Assembly (NCBI GenBank): GCA_016933475.1
Contig: JAFGAW010000022.1
Span: 1-34,512 of the forward strand
Direction: 5' to 3'
Origin: Thermoleophilia bacterium
Lineage (GTDB): Bacteria; Actinomycetota; Thermoleophilia; UBA2241
Length of the DNA stretch: 34,512 bases
In this document: positions 22,371 to 30,311 of the stretch, piece after piece
Layout: every line of letters begins with the position of its first letter
How positions within the stretch are numbered: the first letter of the stretch is position 1
Position numbers and translations under genes: made by a program
The notes under the pieces: model-generated
Told to the model about the DNA's origin: nothing
Seen by the model: the letters and a program-made list of their open reading frames with translations, nothing else
The model's database searches: none

Positions 22371-23449
22371 GTCCCGGGGCTCGGGGCCGCGCGTTCTTTC
22401 GCGGGCTCCGCAGCCAGCACCCGCTCATCGCGCTCGGCGGGGCGGCCCTCGTGGCGGCCCTGCTCGCTGCGCTCACCGTCTGGGTCGACCGCGGCGGCTT
22501 CATCGCCCTCCCGGAGGACCGCCTGCTGCGCATCGAGAACGACGACTACGTGCATGTCACCTACACCCTCGCGACACTCCGGAAGTCGCCGCCCGGCGAG
22601 CGTACGGCGTACTACTTCGGCGGCTCCGGTGCGATGGACTGCATCGTCGGCGGACCCTCCCTGGGTGCGGCCGTCGCCACAGCCGGCGGCGGCGAGCTCC
22701 CCGTCATAAGCCTCGCCGCCCACGCTCAGTCCCTGGGCCAGACGCTTGCTCTGGTCGAGTGCCTCCCGGACACGCCGGCGGTCCTTCTCGTCGGTCTCGC
22801 ACCGATGCGCTTCACGACGGCGCCGGGTGAGGACGCGCGGCTTCTCACAGGGAGGCCGATGCCGATCCGCAGCGAGCGCCTCGCGAGCGTGCTGGGCGAG
22901 CGCTACGACTTGCGCCCTTCGGCCATCGCCCCGCTGCCCGGCATCCTCGACTACATCGCCGGTTACTTCCGGGCGCGGCACGAAGGCGATCGCGGCTGGC
23001 TGACGAGTCTTGCCTATGACCCCCACTACCAGGGCGACAGGGTGTTCAAGACCGCGGTGATGAAGCGGCGCGAGGCGGCCGGCGCGATCGCCCGCGACCG
23101 GCAGGAGTATGCGGCGCACGGCTCCTACAACGTCGCCGTGCTCGAGGAGCTGCTCGCCCTGGCCGGCGAGCGCGGCCACGCCGTCGTCCTCTTCGACCAG
23201 CCCCTGAACGTCGGGGTGGCCGAGGAGACGTGGGGAGGCGTGATCCCGGCGTACCGGCGTGAGGTCCGCCGGCTGGCGGCGACGTACGACGCCGTCTACA
23301 TCGACTCGGGCGCCTGGCGCCTCCCCGATGCCGCATTCGGCGACGTGTATCACCTGGTGCCCTCGGCGCGCCGCTCCTGGGAGGCCGCCTTCGCCCGGGC
23401 TCTCGCGCCGGCCCTCCGGACGGCGACAGGGAGCGCCCCTGCGCCGTAG
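22349..23449 (+). CDS. DltD-like SGNH protein, second copy
   Basis: About 366 residues, paralogous to the protein encoded at 19975. A membrane anchor (about 26-46) is followed by DDYVHVTYTLATLRKSPPGE, which aligns with DDYVYVSWTVARNRQDPPGV of the first copy, then YYFGGSGAMDCIVGGPSL with Ser93. The C-terminal D-x-x-H is D332/H335 in GDVYHLVP. Catalytic residues are intact, so it is probably active rather than a decayed copy. The GTG at 22349 (AAGGG nine bases upstream) overlaps the MBOAT gene by 22 bases; CTG at 22367, overlapping the MBOAT stop as CTGA, is an alternative. It is the last gene of the cassette; the spacer 23450-23558 follows. Confidence 0.78.
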   Translation: MARDLGLSPGARGRAFFRGLRSQHPLIALGGAALVAALLAALTVWVDRGGFIALPEDRLLRIENDDYVHVTYTLATLRKSPPGERTAYYFGGSGAMDCIVGGPSLGAAVATAGGGELPVISLAAHAQSLGQTLALVECLPDTPAVLLVGLAPMRFTTAPGEDARLLTGRPMPIRSERLASVLGERYDLRPSAIAPLPGILDYIAGYFRARHEGDRGWLTSLAYDPHYQGDRVFKTAVMKRREAAGAIARDRQEYAAHGSYNVAVLEELLALAGERGHAVVLFDQPLNVGVAEETWGGVIPAYRREVRRLAATYDAVYIDSGAWRLPDAAFGDVYHLVPSARRSWEAAFARALAPALRTATGSAPAP

Positions 23450-23558
23450 CCGCGGGCGTCAGGCGCCACCCCGCCGGCGTGCACCTGTTTAGGGGTGGGT
23501 GCGCACCGGCAACACTCGCCAGCGACACGTACCGCAGGCGAGCGAAGGGAGCCGCACG

Positions 23559-24947
23559 ATGCTGCTCGAGCGCATCGAGGCGCCGGGCATCGCCCACATC
23601 TCCTACCTCATCGGCGATGGGGGCACGGCGGTCGTCGTCGACCCGCGTCGTGACGTCGAGGTCTACGTCGAGAGGGCGACCGCTGCCGGCTCCCGCATCA
23701 CCGACATCGTCGAGACCCACCGTAATGAGGACTACGTGATCGGCTCGGTCGAGCTCGCCGAGCGCACGGGCGCGGCGATCTGGCACGCCGACGCGCAGTT
23801 GCCATACCGTTACGGCGCGCCGGCGCAGCCCGGCGCGACCTGGGCCGTCGGCCGGTTCACGCTCGAGGCCCTGGCGACGCCGGGCCACACGCCCGGCGGC
23901 CTGAGCTACCTGCTGCGCGAGGCCGATGGGGCGCCGTGGATCGTCTTCACCGGCGACACGCTCTTCGCCGGCGACGTGGGCCGCACCGACCTCGTCGAGG
24001 CGGCACGCAGCCGCGAGATGGCCGCCCTGCTGCACGAGAGCCTCTTCGGTACCCTGCTGCCGCTCGGCGACGAGGTCATCGTCGCCCCCGGCCATGGCGC
24101 CGGGTCGGTGTGCGGCGCCGCCATCGCGAGCCGGCCCTGGACCACGATCGGCCTTGAGCGGCGCCTCGACCCGCTGCTGGGCTTGACCGACCGGGACGCC
24201 TTTGTGGAGGGAGCGGCGGGCGTGCGCGACCGGCCACCCTACTTCCGTCGCATCGAGGTCCTCAACGTCGAGGGTGCGCCGCTGCTCGGCGCGCTGCCTG
24301 CGCCGCCGCCGCTCGGCCCGCACGAGTTCGCCGCGGCTGCCGGGCACGCGGTGGTCGTCGACACACGCTGGGAGACGGCCTTCGCCGCCGGCCACGTGCC
24401 GGGCGCTCTGTCACTCTGGCTGGAGGGGCTGCCGCTCTACGCCGGCTGGCTCCTGCCGTACGACCGCCCGCTGCTGCTCGTGGTCGACGGGGACGACCCC
24501 TCCGAGGCGGTCCGCCGGCTCGTCCGCCTGGGCTACGACCACGTCGAGGGCTTCCTCGCCGGCGGCATGTCGGCCTGGCACGTGGCCGGGCTGGAGAGCA
24601 CCGCGGTCACGACTCTCACCGCGGCCGAGCACGTCCGTCGAGCGGCTCGCGGCGAAGGCGGCGTCGTGCTCGACGTGCGCACGGTCGCCGAGGTCGCCGA
24701 CGCACCCGTCGAGGGCACCTTGCACATCCCCCTCGGCGACCTGCCAACGAGGCTCGAGGAGGTCCCGTCCGACCGGCGGATCGTCCCGCTCTGCCCCGGC
24801 GGCCTGCGCTCGATGACGGCGGCCAGCGTGCTGCGCTCCGGGGGCGTGGACGACGTCGCCGTGATCCTCGGCGGGCTCAGCGCCTGGCGTGAGGTCGAAG
24901 GCGAGCGATCGCCGGCCGCGGCCGGCGGGGAGGAGGTAGGGCCGTGA
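23559..24947 (+). CDS. Persulfide-dioxygenase-like MBL protein fused to two rhodanese domains
   Basis: A 462-residue protein. Residues 1-240 are a metallo-beta-lactamase fold like ETHE1/bacterial persulfide dioxygenase. The usual HxHxDH reads THRNEDY: H54 and D58 are kept, Asn56 and Tyr59 replace histidines. H110 (ATPGHTPGG), D133 (FTGDTLFAGDVGRTDL) and H179 are present, so the three iron ligands known in ETHE1 (H, H, D) seem kept. Rhodanese domain 1 (~262-345) has lost its active cysteine (VVDGDDPSEA); domain 2 (~366-455) keeps it, C412 in PLCPGGLRS. It likely oxidises glutathione- or protein-bound persulfide sulfur. AGCGAAGGGA precedes the ATG. The upstream 109 bases contain CTCGCC/GGCGAG inverted repeats. 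The stop overlaps the next GTG. Confidence 0.86.
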   Translation: MLLERIEAPGIAHISYLIGDGGTAVVVDPRRDVEVYVERATAAGSRITDIVETHRNEDYVIGSVELAERTGAAIWHADAQLPYRYGAPAQPGATWAVGRFTLEALATPGHTPGGLSYLLREADGAPWIVFTGDTLFAGDVGRTDLVEAARSREMAALLHESLFGTLLPLGDEVIVAPGHGAGSVCGAAIASRPWTTIGLERRLDPLLGLTDRDAFVEGAAGVRDRPPYFRRIEVLNVEGAPLLGALPAPPPLGPHEFAAAAGHAVVVDTRWETAFAAGHVPGALSLWLEGLPLYAGWLLPYDRPLLLVVDGDDPSEAVRRLVRLGYDHVEGFLAGGMSAWHVAGLESTAVTTLTAAEHVRRAARGEGGVVLDVRTVAEVADAPVEGTLHIPLGDLPTRLEEVPSDRRIVPLCPGGLRSMTAASVLRSGGVDDVAVILGGLSAWREVEGERSPAAAGGEEVGP

Positions 24948-25393
24948 GTCGTCCGCTGGTGGCGGTGCTGTGGCTGGTCGCGGCCGGCGCCGTCGTCTTC
25001 GCCGCCATCCAGATCGTGCCGTACGGGCGGGCCCACGAGAACCCGCCGGTCACGGCCGCGCCGGCCTGGGACAGCCCGCGCACCGAGGGGTTGGTGCGCG
25101 GTGCCTGTTACGACTGCCACAGCAACGAGACGCGCTGGCCGTGGTATTCGTACATCGCCCCCGCATCGTGGCTGCTCACGCGCGACGTCGACGAGGGTCG
25201 CGAGGCCATGAACTTCAGCGAGTGGGACTTCACCCCGGAGGAGGCGGCGCTCGTCGCCGTCGCCATCGAAGAGGTCGTCCGCGACGGCGAGATGCCGCCG
25301 CGGGAGTACCGTCTCATGCACTCGGGAGCACGACTTTCCGAGGCCGAACAACAAGAGTTGATCGACGGCGTGCAGGCGAGCCTGGGCGAGTGA
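24944..25393 (+). CDS. Haem-binding domain protein, membrane-anchored
   Basis: A 149-residue protein with one N-terminal membrane helix (about 5-24) and a cytochrome-like CxxCH at 55-59 in ACYDCHSNETRWPWYS, a pattern typical of the Haem_bd domain (PF14376). It further has SYIAPASWLLTRDVDEGREAMNFSEW and MPPREYRLMH, which also fit the family. It would be exposed outside the membrane with covalently bound haem c. The GTG start overlaps the persulfide-dioxygenase-like gene by four bases, which suggests joint use in sulfur oxidation or redox sensing. The last codons and the stop form the first unit of a tandem repeat. Confidence 0.85.
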   Translation: MSRPLVAVLWLVAAGAVVFAAIQIVPYGRAHENPPVTAAPAWDSPRTEGLVRGACYDCHSNETRWPWYSYIAPASWLLTRDVDEGREAMNFSEWDFTPEEAALVAVAIEEVVRDGEMPPREYRLMHSGARLSEAEQQELIDGVQASLGE

Positions 25394-25450
25394 CGGCGTG
25401 CAGCCGATCCTGGGCGAGTGACAGCGTGAAGGCGAGCCCGGGGGAGTGAC
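25367..25450 (+). repeat. Three tandem 28-bp repeats across a stop codon
   Basis: Units at 25367-25394, 25395-25422 and 25423-25450, each beginning (G/A)GCGTG and ending GAGTGAC. The first contains the final codons and TGA of the haem-binding protein gene. Since 28 is not a multiple of three, the TGA of each unit falls in a different frame. Confidence 0.9.
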
Positions 25451-25496
25451 GGCCGGGGGCGGCCGCCGGCTCAGCCGGCGGCCGCCCCCGGCCGTC
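25448..25496. terminator. Bidirectional terminator between convergent genes
   Basis: A perfect 23-base stem: GACGGCCGGGGGCGGCCGCC plus GGC at 25448-25470, then loop TCA, then the reverse complement at 25474-25496. It is followed on the + strand by TCTTCGTGT. It separates the + strand haem-binding protein gene from the - strand M42 peptidase gene and can serve both. Confidence 0.85.
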
Positions 25497-25545
25497 TTCG
25501 TGTCGCCGCGCCTCGTCGGCGAGACCACCCGGGCTTACGCCCGGC

Positions 25546-26637
25546 TCAGCCCCCGGGTACGAAGCGCTCCGGTGTCCAGTCTTGGGCGAGACGGCGCGTG
25601 AGGGCTGCGGCGAGCAGCGCGCCGGCCTCGGCGTCTTCAGGGTCCATGACCTCGAGCGCCGAGTGCATGTACCGCACCGGGAGGCTGAACGAGAGGGTGG
25701 CTGTCTGGACCGACGCCATGAGCTCCTCGGCGTCGGTCTGCGTGGCCCCGGGGACGGCCTTCACCTGATGGGGGATGCGTTCGGCGGCAGCGACCTCGAG
25801 GGCGAGCTCGACCAGACGCCGGTTGCTGGCGGCGCCCCTGTGGATGATCGGTCCTCCGCCGAGCTTGACCTCGCCGCCGAGCTTCTTCGGGTCGACGCCG
25901 GGGTCGTCGCTGGCGAAGTCGGCGTCGATCACCATGGCGACGTCGGGACGGAAGCGCAGGGCGGCGGCCTTGGCGCCCATGAAGGTGGTCTCTTCGTGCA
26001 CCGTCGAGAGGGCGGTGAGGCGGGCCGCGGCGGGCGTCGCCGCGTAGTGCTCGAGGGCGCGCAGGGCGACGTACACGCCGGCCCGGTCGTCGAAGGCCGG
26101 CGACGCGTACCGCCCGCCGGCGAGGGCGAGGAAGTCCGCCTGGAAGGTGATCGGGTCGCCGATCGCGACGAGGCCGAGCGCCTCGTCACGGCTGCCGGCG
26201 CCGATGTCGATCCACTGTTCGTGCAGCTCAGGTGCCTTGCCGCGCTCGTCCTTGGGGATCACGTGGGTGGGCTTGCGGCCCACGACGCCGTCGATCGGGC
26301 CCTTGGGGCCGTGGATCACGAGGTGCCGGCCCGGCAGGAGCTGTCGGTCGACGCCGCCGACGGCGTCGAAGCTCACGTAGCCGCGGTCGTCGACGTAGGT
26401 GACGATCAGGCCGATCTGGTCGGCGTGGCCGGTCACCAACACGTGTGGAGCCCCGTCGGGCACCACGTCGGCCCAGACGTTGCCGAGGGGGTCGCCGGCG
26501 GTCTCGGCCGTGGCGGAGAGACGCCGTCGCACGACGGTCTGCACGGGCCCCTCGAAGCCTGTCGGCGACGGGGCGGCGCAGAGCTCGCGCAGCAGGTCGA
26601 GGTCGGTCGTGCTGGTCTTCGGGTCGCGGCGTGCCAT
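25546..26637 (-). CDS. M42 family metallopeptidase (glutamyl aminopeptidase / TET-like)
   Basis: A 363-residue cytoplasmic dizinc aminopeptidase. PSPTGFEGPVQTVVR starts the family pattern. Metal and catalytic motifs in order are TGHADQIG (His-x-Asp), SPAFDDRAGVYVALRAL (bridging Asp), TVHEETTFMGAKAA (catalytic Glu pair), DADFASDDPG and VRYMHSALEVMDPEDAEA (last His). Such proteins form dodecameric shells that trim peptides. The ATG at 26637 has AAGGAGGAGAG directly upstream, a near-perfect Shine-Dalgarno, and is preferred over the upstream in-frame ATG at 26697, which lies before the promoter candidate. It converges on the haem-binding protein gene at a strong terminator. Confidence 0.92.
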   Translation of the reverse strand: MARRDPKTSTTDLDLLRELCAAPSPTGFEGPVQTVVRRRLSATAETAGDPLGNVWADVVPDGAPHVLVTGHADQIGLIVTYVDDRGYVSFDAVGGVDRQLLPGRHLVIHGPKGPIDGVVGRKPTHVIPKDERGKAPELHEQWIDIGAGSRDEALGLVAIGDPITFQADFLALAGGRYASPAFDDRAGVYVALRALEHYAATPAAARLTALSTVHEETTFMGAKAAALRFRPDVAMVIDADFASDDPGVDPKKLGGEVKLGGGPIIHRGAASNRRLVELALEVAAAERIPHQVKAVPGATQTDAEELMASVQTATLSFSLPVRYMHSALEVMDPEDAEAGALLAAALTRRLAQDWTPERFVPGG

Positions 26638-26662
26638 CTCTCCTCCTTGACGGTGCCGGGTC

Positions 26663-26670
26663 ATCCTACA
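26663..26670 (-). promoter_or_regulatory. -10 promoter candidate for the M42 peptidase gene
   Basis: On the - strand TGTAGGAT, ending 25 bases before the ATG. Transcription would start near 26656, leaving a short leader that contains the strong Shine-Dalgarno. No -35 is seen. Confidence 0.45.
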
Positions 26671-26803
26671 GGAGCGCGAGGCACAGGGACGGCACACCGG
26701 GTCGGCACGCGGCGGGCCGCGAGGTCGGGTGGGAGGAGAGGCTGTCCTCCGGGCGCGTGGGGGGGACGCCCGCGGCGTGTCACCCGCTCGCCGTCGCCGA
26801 TCC

Positions 26804-27934
26804 CTACTCGTAGACCTCGACGCGGTTCTTGCCGCGGCGCTTGGCGACGTACAGCGCCTTGTCGGCGCAGCCCACGAGCGCGTCGGCCTCGTCGGCCTGT
26901 CCCGGGTAGTCGGCGATGCCCACGCTGGTCGTGACGTGGGCGGTCTCGTCGGGGCGGCGCCCCGGGAACGAGGCGTCGGCGATCGTCCGTCGCAGGCGCT
27001 CGCCGGCGAGGCGGGCGGGGTCGACGCCGGCGTTCACGCCCACCAGGGCGCTGACCTGCGCGCTCAGGCGGCGGCCGACGACGGCGGCGCCCGGCGCCGG
27101 GGTGTGGGGGAGGATGACGGCGAACTCCTCGCCCCCGTAGCGGCAGGGGATGTCGACGCCGTTGCGCAGCTGCGCGCGCATGATGCGCCCGACCTCGGCC
27201 AGCACGCGGTCGCCGGCCTGGTGCCCGAAGAGGTCGTTGAAGTGCTTGAAGTCGTCGAGGTCGAGCATCAACAGTGAAAGTTGCAGCTCGTACCGCCGGG
27301 CGCGAGTGATCTCGGCGTTCAGGCGCTCGTAGAAGTAGCGGTGGTTGAAGAGGCCGGTGAGGCCGTCGGTCGTCGCCTGCTCCTCGAGGCGATGGGAGAG
27401 TCGCGCGTTCAAGATCGCCAGGCCGGCCATGTCGGCGAGGGCGGCGACGAGGCGAAAGTCGGCCTCGCCGAAGTCGCGCCGCCGACGGTGTTCGATGAGC
27501 TCGACGACGCCGAGCAGTTCTTCGCCGCTGAGGATCGGCGCGTAGAGCGCGGTCTGCTCGCCCCAGTAGGCCATGCTCTCGCGCTCGCCGGCGTCCAGTT
27601 CCTCCTCACCGGCCTGGGTGACCACGATGCGTCGCTCGTGGAACACGGGGGCGACCCGCCGTTGCCGGTTGAGGTGGTTCTCGACGCCGACCCAGGCGCG
27701 GTCGTCGTCGGTGAGCTCGAGCTTCCAGATCGCCTGCGGCAGGACCGTGTCGCGGTCGGGCAGGAACTCGTAGAAGCAGCACTCGGAGCAGTCGAGCGCG
27801 ACCGCGAGGCGCTCCGCGAGGCTCGCCAGCGTGGCGGCGACCGGGGCGCCGAGACCGCCTTCACCGTCGGCCACCTGGATGTGCGCGTCGTTCAACGTAC
27901 TGGTTTCACGGCGGTCGCCGCCGGCGTCGTCCAT
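26804..27934 (-). CDS. GAF-GGDEF diguanylate cyclase
   Basis: A 376-residue protein with an N-terminal GAF domain (about 30-180) and a C-terminal GGDEF domain (about 187-376). The active-site loop is RYGGEEF (265-271), an active variant; DLDDFKHFND (225-234) supplies metal-binding residues and ATTDGLTGLFNHRYF starts the domain. The inhibitory RxxD site is lost: Asn258 stands where Arg is expected before D261. About 25 extra residues (283-308) lie after the GGEEF strand, compared with usual domains. It should make c-di-GMP in response to a ligand or redox signal; ECCFYEF puts a cysteine pair in GAF. GGGGAGAG precedes the ATG. It lies 77 bases downstream of the VWA gene. Confidence 0.9.
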   Translation of the reverse strand: MDDAGGDRRETSTLNDAHIQVADGEGGLGAPVAATLASLAERLAVALDCSECCFYEFLPDRDTVLPQAIWKLELTDDDRAWVGVENHLNRQRRVAPVFHERRIVVTQAGEEELDAGERESMAYWGEQTALYAPILSGEELLGVVELIEHRRRRDFGEADFRLVAALADMAGLAILNARLSHRLEEQATTDGLTGLFNHRYFYERLNAEITRARRYELQLSLLMLDLDDFKHFNDLFGHQAGDRVLAEVGRIMRAQLRNGVDIPCRYGGEEFAVILPHTPAPGAAVVGRRLSAQVSALVGVNAGVDPARLAGERLRRTIADASFPGRRPDETAHVTTSVGIADYPGQADEADALVGCADKALYVAKRRGKNRVEVYE

Positions 27935-28011
27935 GGTCTCTCCCCACCTCGATCCGTCGTGCTGGACCATGCTCTCCGGCGCGCTCTTCGCCGCCGCCGC
28001 CGGGTCTCCTG

Positions 28012-29379
28012 TCAGTAGCGCACCATGAGCTTCTTCACCGCAGCGCTGAGGCCGTCGACGCTGAGCTCGAACATGGGGAAGACCTCGCGCACGTGGCGGA
28101 TGGTCGTGGCGCCGTACGTGGTCGCCCACTGCGCCGCGGGGATCGTGTTGAGCCAGACCGAGTGGTCGAAGTGCCGCCGTAGGCGCCACAACCAGTCGAT
28201 GCCGGGCTCCGGGTTCGCGTGCCCCCACCAGATGATGCCGTAGCGGCTCAGGAGCTCGCTCGGCGCCATTGCAGCGTCGCCGATGAGGATCAGGCGGTAG
28301 TCGCCGTTGAGCTCCTGCAGCAGGTGCGGCGTGGCGACCGCGCTCGCCTCCGACATCAGCGGCTCCGTGTACACACGGTCGTAGACACAGTTGTGGAAGT
28401 AGAAGTGCTGCAGGTCCTTGAAGTGAGTCTGGTTGTTGACCGCTGAGAAGAGGCGGCTGCAGAGGTGGACGTAGGGGTCCATCGAGCCGCCGACGTCCAT
28501 GAGGAGGAGCACCTTGACGGCGTTCTTGCGGCTGCGGCGCCAGACGAGCGAGAGGCGACCGGCGTGGTCGGCGGTCTTCTCGACGGTCGCCTCGAGGTCG
28601 AGTTCGTCGGCGGCGCCCTCGTGGCGCGAGGAGAGCTGCCGCAGGCGGCGCAGGGCGAGCTCGAACTGGCGCACCTCGACGCGCACGTCGGTGCGCAGGG
28701 CCCGGTAGCGGCGTTCGGCGGCGACCTTCACGGCCGTGCGGCCGCGGCTCGCCCCGCCGATGCGGATACCGCCTGCGTGCACGCCGGAGTGGCCGAAGGC
28801 CGACGTGCCGCCGGTGCCCACCCAGTAGGAACCGCCGTGGTGAGCCTCGGCCTGCTCGGCGAGGCGCTCCTCGAAGCGGCGGCGGAGCTCCTCGAGGTCG
28901 ACGCCCTCGAGCTCGAGGGCGGCGGCCAGCGCCCGGCGCTCGTCGTCCGAGAGGCCGGGCGCCTCGGGCCCGTCGGCGAGCCAGCGCCAGACCTCGTCGG
29001 CGATCTCGTCCGGGGTCTCGATGCCGTCGAAGGCGGCGGCGAAGGCCTGGTCGAAGTGGTCGAACCAGGCCTCCGACTTCACGAGGGTGGCGCGGGCCAC
29101 GTGGTAGAACTGCGTCAGGCTGAAGGGGGCGAGGCCGAGGGCGAGCGCCCGCATGAGGGCGAGCCACTCCGTGACCGTGACCGGCACGCCGTGGGCGCGG
29201 AGCAGGAAGAAGAAGTCGCCGAACAGGGCGCCGCCCGGCTGCGAAGCGGCGGTGTCAGGCTGCGGGGCGCCGCCGAGCGGTGGCCACGAGGCGCCGCCGC
29301 GCGGTCGCGACGCGACGCCCTCGCCCGACCGCGAAGCATCGCCCCCGGCCGGCTCAGGGGGTTCAGCGGCGGCCGGCAC
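28012..29379 (-). CDS. VWA domain protein, CoxE-like
   Basis: A 455-residue protein. After ~50 Ala/Gly/Pro-rich residues comes the CoxE-type N-terminal region FGDFFFLLRAHGVPVTVTEW and ALGLAPFSLTQFYHVARATL. A charged helical region with ADELDLEATVEKTA follows, then the VWA domain, with a MIDAS-like motif LLLMDVGGSMDPY (DxGxS kept), FYFHNCVYDRVYTE and LILIGDAAMAPSELL. Such proteins pair with MoxR ATPases and help metal-cofactor insertion or complex maturation. The likely GTG start at 29379 overlaps the MoxR stop by 17 bases; the true start could be later, since the first 50 residues are low-complexity. Confidence 0.85.
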   Translation of the reverse strand: MPAAAEPPEPAGGDASRSGEGVASRPRGGASWPPLGGAPQPDTAASQPGGALFGDFFFLLRAHGVPVTVTEWLALMRALALGLAPFSLTQFYHVARATLVKSEAWFDHFDQAFAAAFDGIETPDEIADEVWRWLADGPEAPGLSDDERRALAAALELEGVDLEELRRRFEERLAEQAEAHHGGSYWVGTGGTSAFGHSGVHAGGIRIGGASRGRTAVKVAAERRYRALRTDVRVEVRQFELALRRLRQLSSRHEGAADELDLEATVEKTADHAGRLSLVWRRSRKNAVKVLLLMDVGGSMDPYVHLCSRLFSAVNNQTHFKDLQHFYFHNCVYDRVYTEPLMSEASAVATPHLLQELNGDYRLILIGDAAMAPSELLSRYGIIWWGHANPEPGIDWLWRLRRHFDHSVWLNTIPAAQWATTYGATTIRHVREVFPMFELSVDGLSAAVKKLMVRY

Positions 29380-30253
29380 GGGCCAGCGCCCGGCGGGCGA
29401 TGTCGACGTCGTGGTCCTTCTTGAGCAGCACGCCCATGAAGGGCAGGCGCCGAGTGATCTCGTCGTGGTCGGCGCCTCCGCGCGCCAGGGCCTGCACCCA
29501 GTCGATGAGCTCGCTCGTCGAGGGCTTCTTCTGCAGCCCCGGGACGTCGCGCAGCCAGTAGAAGGCCTCGAGCGCGAGGTCGAGCAGCCGGCGGTCGAGG
29601 TCGGGCACGTGCACCTGCACGATGCGCGCCAGCATCGCCTCGTCGGGGAACTCGATGTAGTGGAAGACGCAGCGCCGCAGGAAGGCGTCGGGCAACTCCT
29701 TCTCGGCGTTCGAGGTGATGACGACCACCGGCCGCTGCACGGCTCTGACCGTGGCGTGCGTCTCGGGGATCGAGAACTCCATCTGGTCGAGCTCCCAGAG
29801 CAGGTCGTTGGGGAACTCGAGGTCGGCTTTGTCGATCTCGTCGATGAGGAGCACGACCTGCTCGGGTGAGGTGAAGGCCTCGCCGAGCTTGCCGAGCTTG
29901 ATGTAGCGGGCGATGTCGCTCACGTCGCCCTCGCCGAACTGCCCGTCGTAGAGGCGCTGCACGGTGTCGTAGACATAAAGGCCGTCCTGGGCCTTGGTCG
30001 TCGACTTGACGGTCCAGGTGATGAGCGGCATGCCGAGACCCTCGGCGATGCTCACGGCGAGCATCGTCTTGCCGGTGCCGGGCTCGCCCTTGATGAGCAA
30101 CGGTCGCCCGAGCCGGCGCGCGACCTCGACCGTCTGCAGCAACTCGGGGGCGGCGATGTAGTCGCCGGTGCCGGCGTAGGTCGCGCTGGAGGGGGTGCCG
30201 GCGGGGGGTGGTGCAGAGGGTGGGGACTGGCGGGGCGGAGTCGGGTCGGTCAC
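29363..30253 (-). CDS. MoxR family AAA+ ATPase
   Basis: A 296-residue AAA+ ATPase. After a Pro-rich N-terminal ~25 residues comes Walker A IKGEPGTGKTML (54-65), then KSTTKAQDGLYVYDTVQRL, Walker B VVLLIDEIDKADLEFPNDLL, sensor 1 VVVITSNAEKELPDAFLRRC with the arginine finger region, and a helical lid ending KKDHDVDIARRAL. MoxR ATPases work as chaperones with VWA partners; the overlapping downstream gene encodes such a partner. GTG start; the Shine-Dalgarno is only a weak GAAGAGAG. Confidence 0.92.
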   Translation of the reverse strand: MTDPTPPRQSPPSAPPPAGTPSSATYAGTGDYIAAPELLQTVEVARRLGRPLLIKGEPGTGKTMLAVSIAEGLGMPLITWTVKSTTKAQDGLYVYDTVQRLYDGQFGEGDVSDIARYIKLGKLGEAFTSPEQVVLLIDEIDKADLEFPNDLLWELDQMEFSIPETHATVRAVQRPVVVITSNAEKELPDAFLRRCVFHYIEFPDEAMLARIVQVHVPDLDRRLLDLALEAFYWLRDVPGLQKKPSTSELIDWVQALARGGADHDEITRRLPFMGVLLKKDHDVDIARRALARAGRR

Positions 30254-30311
30254 GGCGCGAGTCTTTCTCTCTTCGGTGGGCAGTGCGGGCGGCCGGAGAG
30301 GCGCCCGCCGG

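Noticed and set aside
23450-23558. Promoter or riboswitch before the persulfide-dioxygenase-like gene
   Set aside because: TTTAGG and a CTCGCC/GGCGAG inverted repeat are present, but neither fits the promoter pattern seen elsewhere nor any RNA family I know.
25367-25450. Tandem repeat as a small CRISPR array
   Set aside because: Units are directly adjacent with no spacers and overlap a coding end; no cas genes are present.
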